Below are positions 9,437-19,494 of a stretch of DNA of 64,000 nucleotides, piece by piece (position 1 is the first letter of the stretch; each line of letters starts with the position of its first letter). The DNA is from Pseudoalteromonas luteoviolacea. Lineage in GTDB: Bacteria; Pseudomonadota; Gammaproteobacteria; Enterobacterales; Alteromonadaceae. A model generated the notes under the pieces. It saw nothing but the letters and a program-made list of their open reading frames with translations, had not been told where the DNA came from and searched no databases. Both the position numbers and the translations under genes were made by a program. Location of the stretch: positions 1 to 64,000 of the forward strand of contig NZ_MAUJ01000015.1 in NCBI RefSeq assembly GCF_001696455.1, in the 5' to 3' direction.

Positions 9437-10021
9437 CTATTCAGCAAACAAAGGCTGATGCTCGAATCCAATCTGCATAAAAACGTCAGGATCGTGACAG
9501 CTCATTAAAATTTGGTTGGTCGAGGTATTCAGATACTCCACTAGCTTATGAACGCTTGCAGTATCTAATGCTGCGCTTGGTTCATCTAAAATTAAATATG
9601 GCGTATTTCGCATAATCGCATTGATAAGTTGGAGCTTTTTCAAGTTGCCTGACGACAGAGCACAAACACGCGTATTTAAAAACGATGAGAACTGTAACAC
9701 TGAGATTAGCTCATCTGGCATTGCGCAATTCCAGCTCTTCATTGTCATAGCCAGCACTTGCTGTGCAGTCAAGAAGTCAGGAAATACGATAGCATCTGAC
9801 GCCAACGCAACGACCTTTTGAGGCTCTTTGTATTCTTTATTATCGAATAAAATCTTTCCTTGATATGCTCGGTCAACACCTGCAATTAAGGTAAAGAGCG
9901 TGCTTTTCCCTAGTCCATTGGCGGCCTCAACACACACCCTTTGCGCTCTAAATTCCGCGCTATAGTTATCAAAAATAGGGTCGCGTAAAAACACTTTGGT
10001 CAGATTTTTAATGCTTATCAT
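9437..10021 (-). CDS. ABC transporter ATP-binding protein (short)
   Basis: This compact 194-residue ATPase has a Walker A AANGLGKST (33-41) in which the usual first glycine is alanine. It has an ABC signature LSSGN (122-126), Walker B YLILDEP (142-148) and a switch histidine (176). It is shorter than the typical 220-250 residues, mainly in the helical subdomain, and resembles the short ATPases of CcmA or bacteriocin-immunity transporters. It is followed closely by the membrane protein gene. The substrate is unknown. Confidence 0.8.
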   Translation of the reverse strand: MISIKNLTKVFLRDPIFDNYSAEFRAQRVCVEAANGLGKSTLFTLIAGVDRAYQGKILFDNKEYKEPQKVVALASDAIVFPDFLTAQQVLAMTMKSWNCAMPDELISVLQFSSFLNTRVCALSSGNLKKLQLINAIMRNTPYLILDEPSAALDTASVHKLVEYLNTSTNQILMSCHDPDVFMQIGFEHQPLFAE

Positions 10022-10113
10022 AAGCCCTCGAACATCATTGTTTTCAATGATACTAACAAACGAGGACCGAAATAAGGAAACTAAAAAATGTTTCGAAACA
10101 TATCGAGCATGCG

Positions 10114-11016
10114 CTAGTAAAAGCCTGCAAAAGCGCGCCCTGCAAATTCAGTCATAAACGTTTCGATGGCACCCCGTTTTTGCATGGTAACAAAGACCTG
10201 CTGACCGTGTTCGCCACCAAATGCAATATTTGTCGGGTATTGCCCTTTAAGTTTAACAATTCTTAGTAACTCTCCCTGTGGAGAAATAATGGCAACTTCA
10301 CCAGCACCATAACGAGCGACATAAAGATTGCCATTCACATCGGTACGCATTCCATCAAGGCCATGATCTTCAAACTGATAAAATAGTGACGCCTCGCCGA
10401 TTTCACCATTGTGTTTAATTGGAAAAGACCAAATACGTCTTTGTATGCTCTCATTGACATAAAGTACCGTATTATCTGGGCTAACTTCTATGCCGTTCGT
10501 CGTGCCCATATTTTCTTGTAAGCGCACCACTTTGCCATTTGTATCAATACGCCATAGCTGCCCATTACCTTCCTGCCAATTGGGATCGCTCGCATACAGC
10601 GTACCATCATCTCGAATGGCAAGATCATTGGGTTGATTCATTGCGGGCTCATGGGCAAACACGGAGACCTTTTTATCCGGTGAAATACGCAAAATGTTAT
10701 GCCCTAGATAGTCTGCAACATACATATTCCCTGAGCGGTCAAAGCGTAATCCATTGCCAATACTGCCTTTTGGCAGCGTAACAAAGAGGCTTGCAGTCCC
10801 TTTTTCTGTGATTTGCCCTACCGTGCCCTGCTGGGCAAAGTTAACCGCATATAGCACACCATTTTTACCAACAACAGGACCTTCAACACCTTGCGTAAAT
10901 ACGCCATCCTCCACCCAATCTTTTGCTTCGTAATAATTCGCCGTCGAGCGGTCGAGTAGTTGGCACCCAGATAGTAACCCCACTGCCAATAATGCAGTAC
11001 TGATAGTAAATTTCAT
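10114..11016 (-). CDS. SMP-30/gluconolactonase-like lipoprotein
   Basis: A 300-residue protein with a lipoprotein signal peptide (LLSGC, acylated Cys18). The rest is a six-bladed beta-propeller of the SMP-30/gluconolactonase/LRE-like type: repeated blades contain motifs such as NGLRFDRSGNMYVADY, NDLAIRDDGTLYASDP and NGIEVSPDNTVLYVNES. The conserved Asn/Asp residues that bind divalent metal in lactonases are present in these motifs. Such proteins hydrolyse lactones or related esters, but the substrate cannot be read from sequence. It lies between the ABC pair and a DUF5916 gene on the same strand, with gaps near 90 bp. Confidence 0.75.
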   Translation of the reverse strand: MKFTISTALLAVGLLSGCQLLDRSTANYYEAKDWVEDGVFTQGVEGPVVGKNGVLYAVNFAQQGTVGQITEKGTASLFVTLPKGSIGNGLRFDRSGNMYVADYLGHNILRISPDKKVSVFAHEPAMNQPNDLAIRDDGTLYASDPNWQEGNGQLWRIDTNGKVVRLQENMGTTNGIEVSPDNTVLYVNESIQRRIWSFPIKHNGEIGEASLFYQFEDHGLDGMRTDVNGNLYVARYGAGEVAIISPQGELLRIVKLKGQYPTNIAFGGEHGQQVFVTMQKRGAIETFMTEFAGRAFAGFY

Positions 11017-11110
11017 GCTCGCTCCCTGTAAAAATTGTCAGTATGCAACCCCGACCCACGCTTGTGAATTGAGTTTTATTCACACAGCTACTCGTAATTT
11101 CGCTCGCGCA

Positions 11111-13360
11111 TTAAAACAAATAGCGTACTTTTAGTATCACGCTGTTTTCGATTGGCTTAGTCCAATTATCTTTGACACTTTCCAACCACGAACTTTGCCC
11201 TACTTGGTTTTTATCCAACATATTTAACTGTGTGCCACCTCGCCGATAGACCAGGTAAACATCAGAATACGCCCCCATCCGATAGCGTAACTTAAACTGA
11301 GACATCAGTCGTGCATCTTCAAAACTTGTATCTGTGTTGGCGTGTCTGTTTAGCCCGTCAGTGATAATGTCATAAACCCCTTTACTCTTCGCCTCAAGGA
11401 TTGACCATTGCAAAGTGCTCGAGAACTCTAAATTCTCTGCAATCAGAGCGCTCACTTTTAAGGTATTTATAAACAACGTTCTGTCATACTCTGACAGTTG
11501 ATTTTTCTGAGTTGCCACCAGCCAACCGTCACCGTCTCGATAATAGTTGTTAAACTTAATATTCCAGTTGGCGTGCGGCATCCAAGTCATGTCCAGTGCT
11601 AACTGTAAGGCATCACCGCTCAAGCCTTCCTGATCAAACTCAACACTGGCAGCCCAACTAAACTCACCCGTATAAGGACTCTGATAAAGCACACGGGTCT
11701 CAAATACAGTGGGTAAAAAGAAGGGCTCGCTGTTTGCGCCAATGTTGTCTTGCCAACCTGATCGAACTTGGTCCAAATGCACGCTCCACTGAGCGCCATT
11801 ATTGAGCATCAATTGTGCTTTATAACCTTGTCTAGCAGGTAACTTCAGCCCTTCTGCATTGGCCTCATAGCTGATATTAAGTGTATGCTTTATTCGCGTT
11901 AACCAGTCATTACCCACATTGACAGCATGGCTGTAGGCAAGTTTTGAATATTGCCAATCATTGCGTTTCATGTAACCCATATCACGGTTGTCAAAGCCAT
12001 CATTCAAACGCAAAAATTGCCCTTCAAGCTGAGTATTGGGAGTAAATTGATAACCGAGATTCAATGACAGGCCATTGCCCGATTGCGAGTCCCCTTCATC
12101 AATTTGGCTCAACAACACCGCGCTCTGCATCGACCATTTGTCATCTTGGTATTGGCTATCCCACGCTAAACTCTGTGCACTGCGATCCAACCATGGCCGC
12201 TCTACATGGGTCGCCAATACACCTGACTGCCAATTAGTCGAACGATAACTAAACCGACCTGCGTAAAAGTCTTTTCCCGCGCCACTGTCCAAACTATTTT
12301 CGTTTACTGCGAACGCGCCCCACTGTACGCTTTTTCCTTGGTGTACAAATCTAACAGCTGCGTCAATTGGCGTGATCAACTCACGGTTATCATCACTGCC
12401 GGCACCAATTCTACGGGTATGAATTAATTTGGTGTCTTGCAACGCACCGATACTAAACACACTAATATCTTGCGTGAAAAAAGGCCTTTTATCCGTACGT
12501 AGCGTTTCCACTGCGGAATAGTTAACATCAACATCATCGCTGTCTACTTGCGCAAAGTCAGGGTTCACAGCAAATGACAAGGTTTGGTGATGCGCAGGTT
12601 TATAAAATAGATCAAACCCCACATCGGCTTCATGACTTTTGTTTTGACGCGGCTCGAAGTGATGCTGATAGCTCACATAGGGCACAAAGTTAAGCTGGCT
12701 TTGCTGAGGAATGGCCACTTCTATTTTGGGCATATTCAAGAAAAAGTCACTGTTACCTATGGTCTGTTTTTGGTTGGCAAAAATATTATTAGATTTTAAA
12801 TCATAAAGTTGAATTCCAACCCCAATGGTCGCAGCACCCGCTGCATCCACTTTTGGTGAAAATGACACACTGTGCCAAGGCACAAAGATTTCATTCGACC
12901 AGTATAGCGGTTGCTCATCAAATGCACTTTCCCAATCACCATCCCAATCCATATCCGTTGTGCGCTGTGGAGTCACGACAGCGTCTTGCTTTCCCCCTCC
13001 TAAAGTTGTCGCAAATAAGTAAGCACTACTACCATCACCGGAAAAGTCGAGATAGATACGATTAAACTCTCCCTGCATAAAACCATCTTGAAGATTAAAT
13101 TGCTTTTTTCTTTGGGTTTCAGGCTGATAGTTAATTATGCCAATATATATCCCCTGCTCATTGGCCAATACTTTTGCTGCCACTCTATTTTCATATGCTG
13201 CATGCGTTGCTGGCACCACCTGAAAGAAAGTCGAGAAATCGATTGCTGACCGCCACGCGGATTCATCCAACTTACCATCAACTTGCATTTCTTGGCCGTA
13301 ACAGAAAGGCACGCCAAAAAAGAACCCCAAGGCCATAACACCAGGTTTCAACACGCTCAT
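11111..13360 (-). CDS. DUF5916-type outer-membrane protein with CBM9-like domain
   Basis: The 749-residue protein has a signal peptide (about 1-22) and an N-terminal CBM9-like beta-sandwich (about 25-215, beginning VDGKLDESAW). The DUF5916-type region follows, with the recognisable phrases NPDFAQVDSDDVDVN and LRTDKRPFF. The C-terminal 350 residues are a run of alternating beta-strands ending in an aromatic-rich segment (KVRYLF), as in outer-membrane barrels. Proteins of this type are common in marine bacteria and are often near TonB receptors or glycan/peptide metabolism genes, but no biochemical function is established. It is divergent from the regulator at 13534. Confidence 0.75.
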   Translation of the reverse strand: MSVLKPGVMALGFFFGVPFCYGQEMQVDGKLDESAWRSAIDFSTFFQVVPATHAAYENRVAAKVLANEQGIYIGIINYQPETQRKKQFNLQDGFMQGEFNRIYLDFSGDGSSAYLFATTLGGGKQDAVVTPQRTTDMDWDGDWESAFDEQPLYWSNEIFVPWHSVSFSPKVDAAGAATIGVGIQLYDLKSNNIFANQKQTIGNSDFFLNMPKIEVAIPQQSQLNFVPYVSYQHHFEPRQNKSHEADVGFDLFYKPAHHQTLSFAVNPDFAQVDSDDVDVNYSAVETLRTDKRPFFTQDISVFSIGALQDTKLIHTRRIGAGSDDNRELITPIDAAVRFVHQGKSVQWGAFAVNENSLDSGAGKDFYAGRFSYRSTNWQSGVLATHVERPWLDRSAQSLAWDSQYQDDKWSMQSAVLLSQIDEGDSQSGNGLSLNLGYQFTPNTQLEGQFLRLNDGFDNRDMGYMKRNDWQYSKLAYSHAVNVGNDWLTRIKHTLNISYEANAEGLKLPARQGYKAQLMLNNGAQWSVHLDQVRSGWQDNIGANSEPFFLPTVFETRVLYQSPYTGEFSWAASVEFDQEGLSGDALQLALDMTWMPHANWNIKFNNYYRDGDGWLVATQKNQLSEYDRTLFINTLKVSALIAENLEFSSTLQWSILEAKSKGVYDIITDGLNRHANTDTSFEDARLMSQFKLRYRMGAYSDVYLVYRRGGTQLNMLDKNQVGQSSWLESVKDNWTKPIENSVILKVRYLF

Positions 13361-13483
13361 ACTTCTACTCCAAACAATTCATATAATGTTGTTACTTAAG
13401 CAAAAATATTGGTCAGAAAAGCTTATTTTTATCTGAAGAATGATTTGATAAAGCTGAATAAGATTGACTTTATCCTGAAGCCA

Positions 13484-13500
13484 GTTACCTTTAGGTGAAC
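13484..13500. promoter_or_regulatory. Imperfect palindrome in divergent promoter region
   Basis: GTTACCTTTAGGTGAAC is a near-palindrome, with half sites GTTACCT and AGGTGAAC, placed 34 bp before the GTG start of the winged-helix regulator. It could be an operator; there is only the symmetry to support it. Confidence 0.3.
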
Positions 13501-13533
13501 CTATATTGATAACAAGCTTGGCAGGAGGCCCAC

Positions 13534-15615
13534 GTGAGTAACTCTCTACCAAATCCACCCACTGACGTGCTAAAAGTAGCGCCTACATGCTTTTACTTTC
13601 TGCACTGGCGTTTTGACTCCGAGAAAGATGAACTTTGGAATTTAGAGACACACTCAGCCACCAAACTGGAACCCCAAGTCGCAAGGCTATTATTCATATT
13701 GCTTACTCAGCAAGGCCAAGTAATAAGTCGGGAAAGTCTCAATGACGCGCTTTGGCCTAATACCATTGTCGAAGCAAATAGCCTCTATCAACTTTTAACC
13801 AAACTGCGTAAAGAATTAAAAGATAATGCTCGCAGCCCAGACTATATAAAAACAGTACCTAAAAAAGGTTATTTATTTTTACCAGAGATAAATACGGACT
13901 CACCCTACACAAAAACAATGTCCGTCGGCGATACAAACCGAGAAAAAGCAACTCAGTCCATCATCGCGACGCCTTTTCCTGCGCGTATAAAAAATACACT
14001 GCTAAAACACTGCTGGACACTCTTGTTTGCAACTGGCGCGTGTTTTAGCGCTATCGCATTTTTTTCAACAACGCCTTCGCCCGTATCACCGCCAAGTTAC
14101 GAAAGACATAATATTACTTACGATCTTGGCGTCGAATTTAATATTGCGGCGCATCAAGACAAAAATTTATTGGCTTATGTGGAAAAGTTCAAAACCCTAG
14201 AAATTACGGATAAATCTGGCAAAAAATTATTCAAAAAGACTTTTGACACGCGGATTGCGCATCCAACATGGCACCCCTATGAAGAAAAATTGGCATTTTG
14301 GCAATATCAAAAAGATGCGTGCGTCTTACACATAGGTAACAGCCGCGCCGAAATTTTACATAGTAGCGATCCAATCCCCTGTCATTTGATCACGCCACCT
14401 TCATGGAAAAATGCGGATGAGCTCGTCCTCACAGTTACCGAGAAATACGGCAAAAAAGCCTATTTGTATCGCCACAGACACAATCAACTCGTTAAGCTGC
14501 CACTTCCCAAAGAGCCTGAAGAAAGCTATGTGGGAGCCGTACGGGCTTGGGAAGGAAAAATCTACTATCTCATTGTTGATTCCAAATTTCATTCTCGATT
14601 GGTTTCTTTGGATGGCAAAGTCCACATGACTTGGACATTTCCGGTTTGGTTATTTAACTTTGACCCAGCCCAACAAAGCATTATCAGTAATGATGGCAGT
14701 GCTCATCACAACCTCATTGGCAAATATAGAAACGGGCAAACTTACCCCGTATTTGCGACCACACAAGGGATGTTTACCAGCCTGTCAGTAGATAAATCCG
14801 GTGATATATTCACCGCCGCTGAAAGCTGGCAAGTCAATATTCGTGATGAATATAACTTACCCATCTTTTCGAGCTCGAGTATTGATTATCTACCGGTCAC
14901 TAATAAGCTGGGCGAAACCGTATTTATGTCTCGCAGAACAGGGTATTGTGAAATTTATTTGCATACAGGTAACGAGGTGAAACAGCTCTCCTTCCACAAG
15001 GGGCACGAGTATGTGGACTTTCTTACTTGGGATCCGATGTTGAGTAAAATCCTCGCCAATCGAGATCGCTTTTTAGTGCTTTATGATAGAGCGGATGTAT
15101 TAACAAGCTTCCAAAGCCAACACCAAAAACCTTTGAAACAATTTGGTTGGCGCAACAATCAAACGGTATGGTCAACGGACGGTATGTCGGTCAATACATT
15201 CGATTTGGACGGTCACTTACTCAGTACAACCCATTTTGAGTCTGACTTCATCATCTACCACACCGAAGACAAAAGCTGGATAGTGATTAAAGATGGTACA
15301 TTGTATCGCGCCACATCGTTAATTAATTTTGAAGAACAAAAACAGGTGCTTGCGAAACTGCCTCGTGAAGCCCTTAATATGATCAAGAACCCCAGACTCA
15401 AAAATGGAGACCTATTCTGGCAATCAGCATGGTCTAAAACCGACTTGATCTGGAAAGTATCGTTAAATGCGCCTTTTGAGGTAACTAATATTAAAGAAGA
15501 ACCGCTAATTTGGCATTATGATATTGCCCCTGATGGCGCACTCCTTGTCGCTAAAATGGAATCCGTCGAGTCTGACATCAAACTGATCAAGCCACAAACC
15601 AACGATCAAGAGTAA
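13534..15615 (+). CDS. Membrane-anchored winged-helix regulator (CadC/ToxR-like)
   Basis: A GTG start at 13534 is preceded by AGGAGG at 5-nt spacing. The 693-residue protein has an OmpR/PhoB-type winged-helix DNA-binding domain (about 20-116, with LEPQVARLLFILL and the recognition-helix region SLYQLLTKLRKEL). One membrane segment follows (about 158-178). The large periplasmic part (about 180-693) consists of beta strands in a TolB/WD40-like propeller pattern. Like CadC and ToxR it would sense a periplasmic signal and bind DNA while in the membrane. It lies between a divergent DUF5916 gene and a downstream lipoprotein/HEAT-repeat pair; either could be its target. Confidence 0.8.
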   Translation: MSNSLPNPPTDVLKVAPTCFYFLHWRFDSEKDELWNLETHSATKLEPQVARLLFILLTQQGQVISRESLNDALWPNTIVEANSLYQLLTKLRKELKDNARSPDYIKTVPKKGYLFLPEINTDSPYTKTMSVGDTNREKATQSIIATPFPARIKNTLLKHCWTLLFATGACFSAIAFFSTTPSPVSPPSYERHNITYDLGVEFNIAAHQDKNLLAYVEKFKTLEITDKSGKKLFKKTFDTRIAHPTWHPYEEKLAFWQYQKDACVLHIGNSRAEILHSSDPIPCHLITPPSWKNADELVLTVTEKYGKKAYLYRHRHNQLVKLPLPKEPEESYVGAVRAWEGKIYYLIVDSKFHSRLVSLDGKVHMTWTFPVWLFNFDPAQQSIISNDGSAHHNLIGKYRNGQTYPVFATTQGMFTSLSVDKSGDIFTAAESWQVNIRDEYNLPIFSSSSIDYLPVTNKLGETVFMSRRTGYCEIYLHTGNEVKQLSFHKGHEYVDFLTWDPMLSKILANRDRFLVLYDRADVLTSFQSQHQKPLKQFGWRNNQTVWSTDGMSVNTFDLDGHLLSTTHFESDFIIYHTEDKSWIVIKDGTLYRATSLINFEEQKQVLAKLPREALNMIKNPRLKNGDLFWQSAWSKTDLIWKVSLNAPFEVTNIKEEPLIWHYDIAPDGALLVAKMESVESDIKLIKPQTNDQE

Positions 15616-15776
15616 TGGTCACCAAGGTCAAGCCAATGATGCGCAACGCGCACTGGCTTGGCTTATGACAAAGTAAACACCACAGCTGTGCGCTTAAGTT
15701 TCTTTACAGACTCCACAATCATTACACTTTTTGATGGTAAAAAGCGCATGACATAACAAAAAACGGTGATTTTCAT

Positions 15777-17720
15777 ATGATGCGCTCTAAGTACTTGGGA
15801 TTAGCCTTGCCCTTACTATTAACCGCCTGCTTCGATGGCAGTGAAAGTAAGGTTGAGGTTGTCACCCCAGCCCCCTCCCCCGAAGTAACACAGTCCCCTA
15901 ATGTAACACTTGCTGAAATAAAGACGCCTGAACAAACCTTATACCAACCAGGCCAACCAATCTCCCTAGATTTCTCCATTGAAACAATTCAGCTAGACAC
16001 CCAACATATCGGTGTAACTTTTATGGCCATACCAAAGGACAAGGTTGCACAATTGGAGACTGACGATCAGCCTGAGGGCTTTAACTTGGGCACTCATTAC
16101 ATTGCACAGTTACAATCTGGTGTACAAAACCTCTCAGCGACCTTAATGTTCCCTAACGAACAAATGCCCAGTGGTGAATTTTTGATCGGGGCTTACGTCG
16201 ACAGCGCAAAAATCATTCCTGATGAAGCGGATTTGACAGACAACCGCTCGCGGGGCCATGAAGGAGGCGATTTGACAACCTATGCATCAGTCACGATTGA
16301 CGCTTCACATTATCATGACTTTGTTTTAGATAAAGTCGTCGTGGGTGACGGTTTTGCGATGTTTCCTGATATTGGCCAAAGAGAAACCACTTCTGAGGGT
16401 CAACCAAGCCAAAAACGCTCCGATATCATCGGGCATATCGATGCCAGCAAATTTGGTAATAGCGTCAATACAGCCCAAGTCACAGCTGAATTAATTGTTG
16501 CTGATCAGGCCTACACCGCACATTTCTGGCAAGAAGGCGAAGACCATTACGCAGAGAAGATGAAAATTTCATTTTCACAGTTTGAGCAAAGCCACTACTT
16601 CCCATATGACATTGCAATCAATGGTGCCTTGCTACATAAAATCCAGCAGGCATTCGATCCCGATTCCAGTGAAAACACGTTACAGCTGCGCTTTACGTTG
16701 CACGATATGTCAGAGTTTGAAGAAGCCAATACAAGTAACAACACACTGACAATCGATGTGCCCTACGGCTTATATCAAGATACGACCCCCAGTGACGAGC
16801 TCCTAGCAAAGCACAATCTACCGGGGTTATCTGACAGCAATGAAGCAAATAGAGCTGCTCGCAGCGCATTTTCTAACGGCCCAACACAAGACTTAAGCTT
16901 AACGCTCTCACAGCAAACAGATGAACAGTTTGTACTATTAGACTTGTTCGGCAATACCTATGGTGATAAGTCAAAGGTCGCAGTGGTCCCGAGCTTCTTA
17001 TCGCTTATTATTTTAAAAGCCACCGATGGCGGATATGCATGGGCGTCCACTGGCGGTGGTTTTGATCTTTACATGTTTGACGATAGCGTCAATTTATTTT
17101 CTGCAGGCGCAAGCGGAATTGCGGATGGCGCAAACGGTACTCTCAGCTATGCAATGGGCGTTTCATTTCTTGGCAACTCCTTGATTGCAGACTCAGACTC
17201 TGTCACTGCGCTGGATGAGAGCTATACCCATGATTGGAGTGAAGAGCAAAAGCTATTCTCTGCAACCTTCACCATCGCAATTGTGCCGGTCAGTGTCTCA
17301 GCAGGCGTAAAAGGTGAAGTTGGTGTTGGTACTGAGCTTAAATATGCCGATCAACGTTTTAGCATTGGTGGAGATGTGTTAACAGCAAGTCTTGATGCCT
17401 ATGCGACTGCGGGCATCGATTTGTTAATTGCCAGCGGCGGTATTGGCATCGACTTTCTTATCATTTCGGACACGCTCTCAGCAACCGCATACACTGATAT
17501 CAGCAAAGCAATCACTGATTCCGAAATCAGCTACGGCATTGATATCAGCAATCACATGAAAGCAATTGAAGGTGAATTGTACCTGTGGGTGAAATACCCG
17601 GGTTATGAATTCTGCTGTTCGTTCCCAACCAAAACGGCAACAAAAACGCTGTATGACACCGGGGCGCTATATAATAAAACGTGGCAGATGCTGGACTACA
17701 GCGATAGTTTCAAATTTTAA
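15777..17720 (+). CDS. Large exported lipoprotein of unknown function
   Basis: This 647-residue protein has a lipoprotein signal peptide (LLLTAC, about Cys18) and a Pro/Thr/Ser-rich linker. Next come two beta-sandwich-like regions (about 45-150 and 180-330) containing a CARDB-like phrase on unresolved spacing (EEANTSNNTLTIDVP). The C-terminal half (about 365-640) is rich in Gly, Ala, Ser and alternating hydrophobic residues, including a long amphipathic beta-rich section. It ends with a cysteine pair (EFCCSF) and aromatic residues. I do not recognise the family. The next gene begins 11 nt later, so the two are almost certainly an operon and probably act together at the outer membrane. Confidence 0.65.
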   Translation: MMRSKYLGLALPLLLTACFDGSESKVEVVTPAPSPEVTQSPNVTLAEIKTPEQTLYQPGQPISLDFSIETIQLDTQHIGVTFMAIPKDKVAQLETDDQPEGFNLGTHYIAQLQSGVQNLSATLMFPNEQMPSGEFLIGAYVDSAKIIPDEADLTDNRSRGHEGGDLTTYASVTIDASHYHDFVLDKVVVGDGFAMFPDIGQRETTSEGQPSQKRSDIIGHIDASKFGNSVNTAQVTAELIVADQAYTAHFWQEGEDHYAEKMKISFSQFEQSHYFPYDIAINGALLHKIQQAFDPDSSENTLQLRFTLHDMSEFEEANTSNNTLTIDVPYGLYQDTTPSDELLAKHNLPGLSDSNEANRAARSAFSNGPTQDLSLTLSQQTDEQFVLLDLFGNTYGDKSKVAVVPSFLSLIILKATDGGYAWASTGGGFDLYMFDDSVNLFSAGASGIADGANGTLSYAMGVSFLGNSLIADSDSVTALDESYTHDWSEEQKLFSATFTIAIVPVSVSAGVKGEVGVGTELKYADQRFSIGGDVLTASLDAYATAGIDLLIASGGIGIDFLIISDTLSATAYTDISKAITDSEISYGIDISNHMKAIEGELYLWVKYPGYEFCCSFPTKTATKTLYDTGALYNKTWQMLDYSDSFKF

Positions 17721-17731
17721 TTGAGTAAAGT

Positions 17732-19465
17732 ATGAATCGGGTTATTCCATTATTACTTTGCACACTGACACTGCCATTTGGCAGTGTCAGTGCCAGCCAA
17801 GACTGTGCTCGCTGGGGCGATTTTACAACGCTTGCAAATACCAAAATGACAACACTTAACATGCCGAGCCAAAATCGTTTGTCCGTATCAGGGCAATTGG
17901 TTTTTCGCCCGCTTATGCAAAGCGATAAGTTTTACTGGCTAGGCCTACAGCTTGCATCTGCAAAATTAACGCTAGATAATACTGATATACAAGCACGCTA
18001 CTACAGTGTGCCATTTGCAGTAAAAATCGCAGCTCAGTCCGGGGACATACTAGCATATCACTTTGCCGCCAAGCTAAAGGCTGAGGACGAGCAAAAGCTG
18101 ATCGCAATTTATCAACAATTTCATATCGAGCACTTGAAAAAGTATGACCTGCGAAACCCAAAAATTCTCGAAGAAAGTGATAATTTAGGTCGCTATAAAA
18201 TTCAATACCAAAGGCTTGCGGACAACTCTATTCAAAAGCACAAGTTAAGCTACACAATGACGACTCAGGGAACGCAATTGTTTGCTTTCAAAAAGCCTGA
18301 AATCAAGCAGGATTCGTTTATTTTCACAACATCTGCATGCTGGGTAGAAAAGTTAAATGGATTCAACAATACCCGAGTGGAGAGTGATAAAGGCGATATC
18401 CGAATTGACGTTGCGCAATCGATTAAATTTGTAACAAAAGCACAGCCCATCGCAGCTGATATCTCTCTTATGTCTCTGCCTATGGACCCGCTTAAGTGGC
18501 CTCTTCTTTCTGCCGACAATGTCTACCCAAAACCTTTGCCAGTCCCACTGAGTAGTGCTGAGGTTTTCACGAATGTGCTGCTCAACAAAGACCTACATGC
18601 CTTGTCCAGCGCAGAATTGTTGCAACTATTGTACGATAACCAAATCTACCTTGCCTCATTGCACGCGCTTATCAAGCAACAGGCGTTTTCGGATAAGCAG
18701 CTCAGTCGACTGTTATTGATGATTGGCAAAAGCGATTCTGTATATGCTCATCAGCTTTTAGGGACGCTTTACTTAGATACCGAGCTAGACAAAAATCAGC
18801 GCTTTCGTAGCTTAATGGCGCTGAAATATGCAGAGCAACCGCTTAACCCAGCTTTAGTAGAACAGCTTTATGCGCATATTGACAATGAGGCGCTATCCAA
18901 AACCGATGTCAAACTCGCTCGCACAGCTTTAATGGTGATGGGCATCATTGCTAAAAACCAGTCTGGTAGTGTGTTTGCAGAGCAACTGACAGAGTCCTTG
19001 GCCGATAGGCTTGTCACTACACGAGATAAGCACAAGCAAGCCACATTGCTGAATGCGCTAGGTAATAGTGCAGACTCTGCACATCAAGAGCGCATTTCTA
19101 AGTTTTTAAACAACGGCGATGCCAACTTGCGTGCCACGGCTGCGCTGGCACTCTCAAAGATGCCCAATGATGTTAGCCTTGGGTACGTCGAAAAATCGCT
19201 AAAAATCGAGACTGATAATAAAGCGAAGCAGGCACTACTCTCTGCAATGGGTAATAACCAACTCAGTGAGTCCCAAGTAGATGACGTGCTGATATTTGCT
19301 CATAAGCAACAAGGCAACGAGGTCCGTGTTGCAGCAATCAACGCATTGGCCAAACAACGTGCTCATCATCAAGGTGTGATTGAAAAACTGAAACCCCTGC
19401 TAAGGCAAGAGCGCGATCAGCAGGTCCTCAAAGCACTTATGCAAGCCATTCACGGCAACAGATAA
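17732..19465 (+). CDS. Exported HEAT-repeat protein resembling the vitellogenin/MTP N-terminal module
   Basis: The 577-residue product has a signal peptide (about 1-22). A beta-rich part follows (about 25-235), with cysteines at 25 and 203 and the phrase LEESDNLGRYKIQYQ (about 146-160). After a linker the protein becomes helical (about 275-577), with hairpins such as ALMVMGIIAKN, LLNALGNSADSAHQERISKFL and NLRATAALALSKMP. This order, a beta-barrel and then a helical superhelix with ALxxLGN hairpins, recalls the lipovitellin module of animal large lipid-transfer proteins (vitellogenin, apoB, MTP). That resemblance is from memory of motifs and was not computed. A plain HEAT/PBS-lyase-repeat scaffold is the conservative reading. 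It forms an operon with the lipoprotein upstream. Confidence 0.65.
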   Translation: MNRVIPLLLCTLTLPFGSVSASQDCARWGDFTTLANTKMTTLNMPSQNRLSVSGQLVFRPLMQSDKFYWLGLQLASAKLTLDNTDIQARYYSVPFAVKIAAQSGDILAYHFAAKLKAEDEQKLIAIYQQFHIEHLKKYDLRNPKILEESDNLGRYKIQYQRLADNSIQKHKLSYTMTTQGTQLFAFKKPEIKQDSFIFTTSACWVEKLNGFNNTRVESDKGDIRIDVAQSIKFVTKAQPIAADISLMSLPMDPLKWPLLSADNVYPKPLPVPLSSAEVFTNVLLNKDLHALSSAELLQLLYDNQIYLASLHALIKQQAFSDKQLSRLLLMIGKSDSVYAHQLLGTLYLDTELDKNQRFRSLMALKYAEQPLNPALVEQLYAHIDNEALSKTDVKLARTALMVMGIIAKNQSGSVFAEQLTESLADRLVTTRDKHKQATLLNALGNSADSAHQERISKFLNNGDANLRATAALALSKMPNDVSLGYVEKSLKIETDNKAKQALLSAMGNNQLSESQVDDVLIFAHKQQGNEVRVAAINALAKQRAHHQGVIEKLKPLLRQERDQQVLKALMQAIHGNR

Positions 19466-19473
19466 CCAACTAT

Positions 19474-19494
19474 GAGGGGCAAGCACAGCCCCTC
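19474..19494 (+). terminator. Hairpin after the HEAT-repeat gene
   Basis: GAGGGGC and GCCCCTC form a 7-bp stem with a 7-nt loop, followed by TCTT. The T run is short, so termination may be partial. The remaining bases to the tRNA (19495-19734) show no gene. Confidence 0.55.

Noticed and set aside
15630..15662. Terminator after the first winged-helix regulator
   Set aside because: AAGCCA-type stem arms are present, but no T run follows, so it is not listed as a terminator.
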